Assembly (NCBI RefSeq): GCF_026712205.1
Contig: NZ_JAPPUW010000020.1
Location: forward strand, 1 to 64,000
Source: Pelomonas aquatica
Lineage (GTDB): Bacteria > Pseudomonadota > Gammaproteobacteria > Burkholderiales > Burkholderiaceae_C
Reading direction: 5' to 3'
DNA: 64,000 nt
The notes beneath the pieces are model-generated. The model saw only the letters and a program-made list of their open reading frames with translations. It did no database searches and had not been told where the DNA came from. A program made the position numbers and the translations under genes. Every line of letters starts with the position of its first letter. The first letter of the stretch is position 1. Below are positions 57,593 through 64,000 of the stretch, piece by piece.

Positions 57593-58345
57593 TTATCGGC
57601 TGCCGGATGCCGAACGCTGGCGCAGCGCCTCGTACAGGCATACGCCCGACGCGACGGACACGTTCAGGCTCTCGACCGCGCCCGCCATCGGGATGCGCAC
57701 CAGCTCGTCGCAGGTCTTGGCCGTCAGCTGGCGCATGCCCTCGCCCTCGGCGCCCAGCACCAGGGCCACGGGGCGCTTCAGGTCGATGTCGTAGATGGAG
57801 CGCTCGGCGCGGTCGGACGTGCCGACGACCCAGATGTCGCGCTCCTTCAGTTCGCCCAGCGTGCGGGCCAGGTTGGTGACCATCAGATAGGGCACCGTCT
57901 CGGCCGCGCCGCTGGCCACCTTGGCCACCGTCGCGTTCAGGCCCACGGCGCGATCCTTGGGCGCGACGACGGCATGGGCGCCGGCGCCATCGGCCACGCG
58001 CAGGCAGGCGCCGAGGTTGTGCGGGTCGGTCACGCCGTCCAGCACCAGCACCAGCGGCGGGCCTTCCACGGCGTCGAGCACGTCGTCCAGCGAATGCGGC
58101 TGCGCGATGGCCGCCACGCGGGCGACGACGCCCTGGTGGCGCGGGCTGCCGGCCAGCTGGCTCAGGCGCTCGTCGCTGCTCTCCACCAGCTTGGCTCCGG
58201 CCTCCTTCGCACGCTCGATGAAGGCGCGCATGCGCTGGTCGCGCCGGGCCGGGTCGAAATGGACCTCGGCGACGGAGCCGGGGTGGGTCTTGAGGCGGAC
58301 GGTGACGGCATGGAAGCCGAACAGGACGGACTTGGCGGAACTCAT
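57593..58345 (-). CDS. rlmB: 23S rRNA (guanosine-2'-O-)-methyltransferase RlmB
   Basis: A 250-residue SPOUT methyltransferase for G2251 of 23S rRNA. The L30e-like N-terminal domain ([17 protein letters not shown]) is followed by the three SPOUT motifs: [33 protein letters not shown] and [20 protein letters not shown]. It lies after a membrane-acetyltransferase-like gene. Confidence 0.95.
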   Translation of the reverse strand: MSSAKSVLFGFHAVTVRLKTHPGSVAEVHFDPARRDQRMRAFIERAKEAGAKLVESSDERLSQLAGSPRHQGVVARVAAIAQPHSLDDVLDAVEGPPLVLVLDGVTDPHNLGACLRVADGAGAHAVVAPKDRAVGLNATVAKVASGAAETVPYLMVTNLARTLGELKERDIWVVGTSDRAERSIYDIDLKRPVALVLGAEGEGMRQLTAKTCDELVRIPMAGAVESLNVSVASGVCLYEALRQRSASGSR

Positions 58346-58349
58346 GCCG

Positions 58350-59078
58350 TCATTGTCCGCGCATCCCGCCGTGCAGCAGTTGCGCGGCCATCAGCAGGCC
58401 GATCAGCACGGGCTGGTGGAGCATGTAGAAGCTCAGCGACCAGCGCCCCAGCACGGCCAGCGGGCGCGGCGCCGCGCCGGCCCACAGCCCCGGCCGCGCG
58501 CGCGTGGCGACGAAGCCCAGCAGCATCAGGCCCAGCCAGGGCAGCACCGGCACATAGTCCTCGGTGATGGGCTTGTGCGTGACCAGGCCCACCCAGTTCG
58601 CCCAGCGCGTGTCGAAGAAGGGCAGCTGCACGAAGCGCGGCGCCGCGATGGCCAGAGCCGCGAGCCCCAGCAGCGCCACGTTCGGCAGCCTCGCCAGGCC
58701 CAGGCGCAGCATCAGCAGCATCAGCGCGATGCCATGCAGCACACCGAAGCTGATCCAGCTGCCCGGGAACATGACCCACGAGCCCAGTGACACCAGCACC
58801 GCGCAGCCGGCCACCTGGCCCCAGCGCTTCCAGAACCGTCCGCTGCCTTGCCCCCCCAGCACCGCGAAGGCCTGGCCGCCGCCGGCGCAGAACAGGAAGA
58901 GGCTGACGATGCAGACGCGCTGCCAGGTCCAGACCGGGTCGCGGTAGAAGTCCTGGCGAATCCAGCCGAAGTGGTTCAGGTCGAAGCTGAAATGGAAGGC
59001 CGCCATCCAGACGATGGCGGCGCCGCGCAGCGCGTCGAGGCGGTCGGAACGGGAAGACGGTGCGGCGGCCTCGGGCAT
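58350..59078 (-). CDS. DUF1624/heparan-alpha-glucosaminide N-acetyltransferase-like membrane protein
   Basis: A 242-residue protein with about seven hydrophobic segments. [27 protein letters not shown], with its membrane histidine, and the C-terminal [14 protein letters not shown] are typical of the DUF1624 (HGSNAT-like) acyltransferase group. The substrate is unknown. The ATG at 59078 is the first start after the upstream gene's stop at 59081. It ends 5 bases before rlmB. Confidence 0.85.
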   Translation of the reverse strand: MPEAAAPSSRSDRLDALRGAAIVWMAAFHFSFDLNHFGWIRQDFYRDPVWTWQRVCIVSLFLFCAGGGQAFAVLGGQGSGRFWKRWGQVAGCAVLVSLGSWVMFPGSWISFGVLHGIALMLLMLRLGLARLPNVALLGLAALAIAAPRFVQLPFFDTRWANWVGLVTHKPITEDYVPVLPWLGLMLLGFVATRARPGLWAGAAPRPLAVLGRWSLSFYMLHQPVLIGLLMAAQLLHGGMRGQ

Positions 59079-59080
59079 GG

Positions 59081-59692
59081 CTAGGGAGTCGGCGTGGACG
59101 CCGGATTCTGGCCCCTGCGCGCCCACTCCTGTTGCGCGCGCAGCCTCTCGTCGGCGATGCGGCGGCGCGCGATGCGGTCGCCCTCGTCCGGGTCGGCCGC
59201 GCTGTGCATGGCCTCGGCGCGCAGGCGGGCGTCGCGGCGGTCGCGGTCGCCGTTGTTGGACTGCGTAGCCTGGGCCGCGCGGCTCACGGCCCAGTCGGAC
59301 TCGCTGTAGCGCCCCTGCCCCTTGCGGCACTGCCAGGCGCGGCGCAGCTCGTCCTGCATGAACTGGCGCTCCGCGTCGCCCAGCGTCGTCGAGTTGCCGC
59401 GCGTCTGCATGTCGCGGATCTCCGCGTCGCCCGGGCAGGCATTGGCCGCGGGCGCATTCGGCGCCGACCCGGCCGATGCAGGCGCCAGCGCCGCGCGCAC
59501 CGCCTCGGGCGCGAGGCCGCCTGCCACATTGGGCTGCAGCCGGCGCGCGGGCAGCGGCTGGCCGGCGGCCTCGCAGGGCCGGTCGCTGTAGCGCACCTGG
59601 CCGGCCACCTCGCATTTCCAGACCGGCTGCGCCCCCACGCCCGACAGGCCGCAGGCCATCCCCAAACCCAGAACCCAATGCACGACCTTCAT
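59081..59692 (-). CDS. DUF4124-domain exported protein
   Basis: A 203-residue protein with a signal peptide (MKVVHWVLGLGMACGLSGVGA). The DUF4124-type start of the mature chain (VWKCEVAGQVRYSDRPCEAAGQ) has two cysteines likely to form a disulfide. The rest is charged and Ala/Arg-rich, probably helical. The function is unknown; the family is common in beta- and gammaproteobacterial envelopes. Confidence 0.8.
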   Translation of the reverse strand: MKVVHWVLGLGMACGLSGVGAQPVWKCEVAGQVRYSDRPCEAAGQPLPARRLQPNVAGGLAPEAVRAALAPASAGSAPNAPAANACPGDAEIRDMQTRGNSTTLGDAERQFMQDELRRAWQCRKGQGRYSESDWAVSRAAQATQSNNGDRDRRDARLRAEAMHSAADPDEGDRIARRRIADERLRAQQEWARRGQNPASTPTP

Positions 59693-59844
59693 GCGCCACC
59701 CCTTTCAAGCCGATGCGATCGGAGGCTAACGCAGCAACCGGGCGCCAGGCCGACAGCGCCGCCGAATTCGGCACGAGCGCAGCCGCTTGACGCCATAAGA
59801 TGGGCCGGCGCCGCCGTGGCGCCAATCATGGAAAGCGTGTGGAC

Positions 59845-60336
59845 ATGAAGGCATTGCTGATCTCGACCCTCCTCGCCGCCTCGATGCCGCTGATGGCACT
59901 GGCGGCCCCCCCGGCCGACGCACCGGCCGGCACCACCGGGCTGTGCAAGGACGGCAGCTACTACAGCGGCGCCAAGAAGGGCGCCTGCCGCGGACACAAG
60001 GGCGTGAAGGACTGGTATGGCGACGCCGCGGCACCGGCGCCTGCGACCGCCCCCGCGACCGCACCGGCTGCCAAGCCCGTCGCCGCCGCGCCGGCACCTG
60101 CCCCGGCCACGGCAGCGGCGCCCGCCAAGACCGGCAAGCCCCAGCCCCCGCAGCCGGCCGCCACGGCCGCGCCCGGCGGCGGCCCCGGCCTGGTCTGGGC
60201 CAACGAGAAGACCAAGGTCTACCACTGCGAAGGCGACCGCTGGTACGGCAAGACCAAGGAAGGCGAATACATGAAGGAAGCCGACGCCAAGGCCAAGGGC
60301 TTCAAGGGCCCGCGCGGCAAGGACTGCAAGGCATAA
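59845..60336 (+). CDS. DUF3761-type exported protein with two cysteine domains
   Basis: A 163-residue protein. The signal peptide MKALLISTLLAASMPLMALA is followed by a DUF3761-like module (CKDGSYYSGAKKGACRGHKG), a long Ala/Pro linker of about 55 residues and a second module (KVYHCEGDRWYGKTKEGEYM, ending RGKDCKA) with two cysteines. The function is unknown. The start at 59845 fits the signal peptide. Confidence 0.8.
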   Translation: MKALLISTLLAASMPLMALAAPPADAPAGTTGLCKDGSYYSGAKKGACRGHKGVKDWYGDAAAPAPATAPATAPAAKPVAAAPAPAPATAAAPAKTGKPQPPQPAATAAPGGGPGLVWANEKTKVYHCEGDRWYGKTKEGEYMKEADAKAKGFKGPRGKDCKA

Positions 60337-60530
60337 ATCCGCCCGCCCCCTGCGGCCTGACGGCCGCCCCCTCAAGGGGCTGAGCCCGGACACAAACAGT
60401 CCTGAGGACTGTTTGTGCCTGGCGAGGGCCAAGGCCTCTGGCCTTGGCAACTCCCGACGGCCCGGCAAAGCCGGTTCCGTGGGAGTCGCTGGATGAAGCG
60501 GCGCCGCAGGGCGCCGTTGCTTTATTCACC
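60337..60530. repeat. Cluster of palindromic hairpins upstream of the HtrA-like gene
   Basis: Several perfect stems follow each other: GCCCCCTCAAGGGGC (about 60366-60380), CACAAACAGTCC-TGA-GGACTGTTTGTG (60391-60417) and GCCAAGGCC-TCT-GGCCTTGGC (60428-60448), then GGCCCGGCAAAGCCGG. The composition resembles the other repeat elements of this window. No gene is supported here, although the protease frame stays open back to 60444. Confidence 0.65.
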
Positions 60531-61601
60531 ATGTTGATCAAGCCTCTGTTTCTTGCCCCGCTGCTCGCCGCGACGCTGGCCTGGGCTGCCCCCGCCGTCC
60601 AGCCCCGCGCCATCGCGCCCCGTGCCGCGCTCGACGCCGAGGAGCTGAACAACATCGGCGTCTTCAAGCGCGTGTCGCCCTCGGTCGTTCACATCACGAC
60701 GCTGGCCGTGCAGCGCGACTTCTTCTCGCTGCGCACCAGCGAGCAGCCGCGCGGCACGGGCACCGGCTTCGTCTGGGACGAGGCCGGCCACATCGTCACC
60801 AACTTCCACGTCATCCAGGACGGCGACCGCGCCACCGTCACGCTGGCCGACCAGAGCAGCTACCCGGCCCGGCTCGTCGGCGCCTTCCCCGACCGTGACA
60901 TCGCCGTGCTGCGCATCGAGGCGCCGCGCGACAAGCTGCCCGCTATTCCAGTCGGCAGCAGCCGCGAGCTGCAGGTGGGCCAGAAGGTCTATGCCATCGG
61001 CAACCCCTTCGGCCTGGACCAGACCTTGACGACCGGCATCGTGTCGGCGCTGAACCGCGAGATCGAGTCCGTCACGCGCCGCACGATCAAGGGTGCGATC
61101 CAGACGGACGCCGCCATCAACCCTGGAAACTCAGGCGGGCCGCTGCTGGATTCGGCCGGCCGCCTCATCGGCGTCAACACGGCGATCTACAGCCCAAGCG
61201 GCGCGAGCGCGGGCATCGGCTTCGCAATCCCTGTCGACGAGGTCAACCGCATCGTGCCGCGGCTCATCCGCGACGGCCGCTTCATCCGCCCGGCGCTGGG
61301 CGTGACGTCCGGCCCAGCCCAACTGTCGCAGGCGCTGGGGGCGCCCAAGGGCGTGCTGCTCGTCAACGTGGCGGCCGGCAGCCCTGCCGCCGCGGCCGGC
61401 CTCAAGCCCTATGGCCGCGACCACAGTGGGCACATCGTGCAGGGCGACGTCATCACGGCCGTCGACGGGCAGGCGGTGGCGGACCTGGACGACCTGCTGT
61501 CGCTGCTGGAGACGCGGCAGATCGGGGACAGGGTGACGTTGACGGTGTGGCGGGCAGGGCAGACACGGAAGGTGACGGCAACGTTGGGCAGTTCCGACTG
61601 A
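60531..61601 (+). CDS. Periplasmic S1C serine protease (HtrA/DegP-like)
   Basis: A 356-residue protein. The signal peptide (LIKPLFLAPLLAATLAWAAP) is followed by a trypsin-like domain with the triad His in IVTNFHVIQ, Asp in DRDIAVLRI and Ser in NPGNSGGPLLDS, then one PDZ domain (GVLLVNVAAGSPAAAAGLKP). A single PDZ fits DegS-like or short HtrA proteases of envelope quality control. The ATG at 60531 is chosen because the upstream codons are repeat DNA. Confidence 0.92.
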   Translation: MLIKPLFLAPLLAATLAWAAPAVQPRAIAPRAALDAEELNNIGVFKRVSPSVVHITTLAVQRDFFSLRTSEQPRGTGTGFVWDEAGHIVTNFHVIQDGDRATVTLADQSSYPARLVGAFPDRDIAVLRIEAPRDKLPAIPVGSSRELQVGQKVYAIGNPFGLDQTLTTGIVSALNREIESVTRRTIKGAIQTDAAINPGNSGGPLLDSAGRLIGVNTAIYSPSGASAGIGFAIPVDEVNRIVPRLIRDGRFIRPALGVTSGPAQLSQALGAPKGVLLVNVAAGSPAAAAGLKPYGRDHSGHIVQGDVITAVDGQAVADLDDLLSLLETRQIGDRVTLTVWRAGQTRKVTATLGSSD

Positions 61602-61622
61602 GGCTGGATCAACGGGGGATAC

Positions 61623-62084
61623 ATGACTCGAATCGACAGGCTCACAAGAATGGTCGCTGTGTTCGATCAATTCCACGGCGCAATCGAGGTGCTGGAAGAT
61701 CCGGTAGCAAAAAGACTTGTGGCAAATTGGGCTGACGTTCGAGGCAACTACGTCGCCCCCACTGAAGCCCCTCGCTCAGCGCTCGCGGCGGGCATGGAAC
61801 AGGGTCTTCGTGAGACGCCGATGCTGCTAGGGTCGATGCGCCTTGAAGCGAGAAAGGCTGCAAATGAAGCTCTCGGTGCCGCGATTGCAGCGCACTACCC
61901 CGAGTTCTTGGTCAAGGACGCGGCGCAGCTCGAAAAGATCAGACTACGCGGCTCCATCCGTGGCGAACGCGAGTTCCACCTCGTCCGCCACCGCATCGAC
62001 ATCTTGGAAGCCGAACCAGGCTGGAAAGAAGACCTACTTCAGCTATACGAGCTGCTAGATAGATTCGAAGCGCGCGGCAAATAG
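61623..62084 (+). CDS. Hypothetical protein with atypical base composition
   Basis: A 153-residue soluble, mainly helical protein ([20 protein letters not shown] start). No domain is recognised. Its codons use many more A/T third bases than the genes on either side, which suggests recent acquisition. No good Shine-Dalgarno apart from GGGG at 61614 is seen before the ATG. It lies between the HtrA-like gene and yebC on the same strand. Confidence 0.6.
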   Translation: MTRIDRLTRMVAVFDQFHGAIEVLEDPVAKRLVANWADVRGNYVAPTEAPRSALAAGMEQGLRETPMLLGSMRLEARKAANEALGAAIAAHYPEFLVKDAAQLEKIRLRGSIRGEREFHLVRHRIDILEAEPGWKEDLLQLYELLDRFEARGK

Positions 62085-62163
62085 TCTCCCAACTCGTAAA
62101 GTAGCGCCCCCCACCCGGCCGCCGCGCTGGGCTCATTCGACAGACCGACAGACAGGACACCCC

Positions 62164-62877
62164 ATGGGCGCCCAATGGAAAGCCAAGCACAAAGACATCG
62201 CGGCCAATGCCAAGGGCAAGCTGTTCGGCAAGCTGGCCAAGGACATCATGATCGCGGCGCGCAACGGCGCTGACCCCAAGGACAACGCCAGGCTGCGCAT
62301 GGCCGTGGAGGCGGCGCGCAAGGTGTCCATGCCCAAGGACACGCTGGACCGCGCCATCAAGAAGGGCGCCGGGCTGACCGGGGAGACCGTGCACTTCGAT
62401 CAGGTCATCTACGAGGGCTTTGCGCCGCACCGCGTGCCGGTCATGGTGGAGGTGCTGACCGACAACACCAACCGCGCCGCGTCCGACATGCGCGTGCTGT
62501 TCCGCAAGGGCCAGCAGGGCACGCCGGGCTCGGTGAGCTGGGATTTCGACCATCTCGGCCTGATCGAAGCCGAACCCGCCACGCCGGGGGCGGACGCCGA
62601 CACGGCCGCCATCGAGGCCGGCGCGCAGGACCTGCTGCCCGCCGACGAAGACGGCGTGACGGTCTTCCTGACCGACCCGACCGACCTCGACCTCGTGGCC
62701 CGTGCCCTGCCGGCACAGGGCTTCACGGTGCTGAGCGCCAAGCTGGGCTACCGGCCCAAGAACCCCATCGACCCGGCGAGCCTGAGCGCCGAACAACTGG
62801 AAGAGGTGGAGAGCTTCCTCGCCGCGATGGACGACAACGACGACGTGCAGCACGTCTACGCCGGCCTCGCCGGCTGA
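62164..62877 (+). CDS. YebC/PmpR-family protein
   Basis: A 237-residue protein starting [20 protein letters not shown], with [28 protein letters not shown] and the acidic C-terminal [20 protein letters not shown]. The family was described as transcriptional regulators and more recently as ribosome-associated factors that help with polyproline stalling. The length is typical. Confidence 0.95.
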   Translation: MGAQWKAKHKDIAANAKGKLFGKLAKDIMIAARNGADPKDNARLRMAVEAARKVSMPKDTLDRAIKKGAGLTGETVHFDQVIYEGFAPHRVPVMVEVLTDNTNRAASDMRVLFRKGQQGTPGSVSWDFDHLGLIEAEPATPGADADTAAIEAGAQDLLPADEDGVTVFLTDPTDLDLVARALPAQGFTVLSAKLGYRPKNPIDPASLSAEQLEEVESFLAAMDDNDDVQHVYAGLAG

Positions 62878-62883
62878 CCGCGC

Positions 62884-63798
62884 TCAGCCGGCGCATTGCG
62901 TCAGCAGCCACTGCTCGAAGGCCTTGACCGCCGGCCGTGACTTGGCCGCCGGGTCGACGATGAGCCGATACGCCCGCGCCGACGCGATGCCGGCATCGAA
63001 GGGCGTGACGAGCTGGCCGCTGGCCAGCAGCGCATCCACCAGCGGCCGCCGGCCCAGCGCCACGCCCTGCCCCGCCACGGCGGCGGCGATCGCCTCCGAA
63101 TAGCTCGAAAAACTCAGCCGCGCCACCGGCCGCAGGTCGGCCAGGCCCCAGGCGCTCAGCCAGGGCTCCCATTCGGCCGGCATGCCGGCGCTGTCGTCGT
63201 CCATGGCCAGGTGCAGCAGCGTGTGCCGGGCCAGGTCGGCCGGCTCGCGCAGCGGCAGCGCCAGCTCATCGACCAGGCGCGGGCTGCAGACCGGCAGCAT
63301 GGACTCGGCGAACAGCTGCGTCCCCAAGGCCGTGCCGACCGGGCTGTAGCGGATGGCGAGGTCGAAGCCCTCGCTGGCCAGGTTGCGGTTGCCCAGGCCG
63401 GCGTCCAGCCGCACGTCGATGCCCGGGTGGGCGCGCGTGAAGGCCGTCAAGCGCGGGATCAGCCAGAGCGACGCAAAACCCGGCGTCGTCGTCAGCGCCA
63501 GCAGCTGGCGTTGGTGCGGCTCGCGCACGGTACGCACGGCGACGCGCAGCGTGTTCAACGCGGCGGCGCAGGCGGCATGCAGGCGCTGGCCGTCCTCGGT
63601 CAGCGCGAGCGCGCGGTGGCGGCGCTCGAACAGCGTGACGCCCAGCGCCTCCTCCAGCGCCCGCATCTGCCGGCTCATGGCCGACTGCGTGACAAAGCGC
63701 TCCTCGGCCGCCTGCGTGAAGCTCAAGTGGCGCGCCGCCGCCTCGAAGGCGGCCAGCAGCTGCAGCGGCGGGAGACGGTCTAGCGGCTTGTCTTGCAT
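62884..63798 (-). CDS. LysR-family regulator, GcvA-like
   Basis: A 304-residue protein. PPLQLLAAFEAAARHLSFTQAAEERFVTQSAMSRQMRALEE is the GcvA-type DNA-binding domain, and the substrate-binding domain includes DLAIRYSPVGTALGTQLFAE. The target is unknown; the most likely one is the divergent gene that starts at 63928. Confidence 0.92.
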   Translation of the reverse strand: MQDKPLDRLPPLQLLAAFEAAARHLSFTQAAEERFVTQSAMSRQMRALEEALGVTLFERRHRALALTEDGQRLHAACAAALNTLRVAVRTVREPHQRQLLALTTTPGFASLWLIPRLTAFTRAHPGIDVRLDAGLGNRNLASEGFDLAIRYSPVGTALGTQLFAESMLPVCSPRLVDELALPLREPADLARHTLLHLAMDDDSAGMPAEWEPWLSAWGLADLRPVARLSFSSYSEAIAAAVAGQGVALGRRPLVDALLASGQLVTPFDAGIASARAYRLIVDPAAKSRPAVKAFEQWLLTQCAG

Positions 63799-63927
63799 GA
63801 GTTGGAGGAATGCGAAGCCTTCCGAATCATCGTTTGTCGGTAGATGGCGCGGCGCTCACTATCCGCGCCAGACGGCCACGATGCAAGCATCCCAACCCGG
63901 CATGCAGCGCCGCCCAAGGAGCACACG

Positions 63928-64000
63928 ATGCCCAATGCCACCACCCGCCTGCTGCTGCAACGCGGCCAGGCCTCCCGCCTCGCCAATGCCCGCGCCACCC
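63928..64000 (+). CDS. Start of an unidentified gene, cut by the window edge
   Basis: AAGGAG lies seven bases before the ATG at 63928, and 24 codons are visible (MPNATTRLLLQRGQASRLAN and on). The pattern is weakly reminiscent of DUF2917 proteins, which often sit divergent to GcvA-like LysR genes, but too little is visible to name it. Confidence 0.5.
   Translation, partial: MPNATTRLLLQRGQASRLANARAT

Noticed and set aside
60444-60530. Extended N-terminus of the HtrA-like protease
   Set aside because: The extra 29 codons are repeat DNA and precede a good signal peptide that starts at the ATG at 60531.

Overview
The window is about 70% GC and carries ordinary chromosomal gene blocks of a betaproteobacterium of the order Burkholderiales (a Roseateles/Rubrivivax/Leptothrix-like lineage is my best guess; the genus cannot be fixed from this sequence). 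The basis is the gene order rimP-nusA-infB-rbfA-truB-typA, the block leuC-leuD-leuB-asd-fimV-truA-trpF-trpB-trpA-accD-folC-dedD-cvpA-purF-metZ, a methylmalonyl-CoA mutase/propionyl-CoA carboxylase locus, and a family of GC-rich palindromic repeats. Coding density is very high and no gene-free stretch exceeds 300 bases. There is no rRNA, CRISPR array, IS element or prophage.

Layout. 1-1622: 5' part of a copper-type P1B ATPase gene that runs off the left edge, with an FNR-like site upstream. 1698-1866: a large imperfect palindrome. 1862-12430 (minus): a CoA-ester hydrolase, a DMT-family transporter and the nusA operon, whose promoter and leader (with an intrinsic terminator) lie at 12440-12620. 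12679-13461 (plus): fabI. 13625-15898 (minus): a large PLP-dependent basic amino acid decarboxylase. 16029-17411 (plus): an NfeD/SPFH membrane pair. 17541-18883: a LuxR-type regulator lacking a luxI partner, a divergent RsaM-like (DUF4902) gene and a 16-codon ORF. 18907-20274: tRNA-Ser and a tandemly duplicated tRNA Ala-Glu-Asp array beside gltX. 20366-38860 (minus): gltX, metZ, purF, cvpA, dedD, folC, accD, trpAB, trpF, truA, fimV, asd and leuBDC. 38973-41278: a LysR regulator and a secreted zinc phospholipase-C-like protein. 41539-51742: the propionyl-CoA to succinyl-CoA locus (epimerase-like VOC protein, pccA, pccB, meaB, mutase) with a divergent GntR regulator. 51828-64000: mixed housekeeping and accessory genes (2-hydroxyacid dehydrogenase, split chromate transporter, GlxA-type regulator, class III aminotransferase, upp, rlmB, HtrA-like protease, YebC, two small secreted proteins, a GcvA-like LysR regulator).

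The most interesting part is 17423-18883. The LuxR-family protein has non-standard residues at three conserved ligand-contact positions. A 16-bp palindrome of the CT-N12-AG type occurs twice at 14/16 identity: once between luxR and the RsaM-like gene, and once about 80 bases upstream of a 16-residue ORF (MWNLIAVVFGLPYTGG). That ORF has a good Shine-Dalgarno and is followed by a strong terminator. I infer a small self-contained regulatory circuit whose output, or signal, may be a peptide. A second theme is a palindromic repeat family that sits between genes and also appears in frame inside two protein-coding genes (the DMT transporter and pccA).
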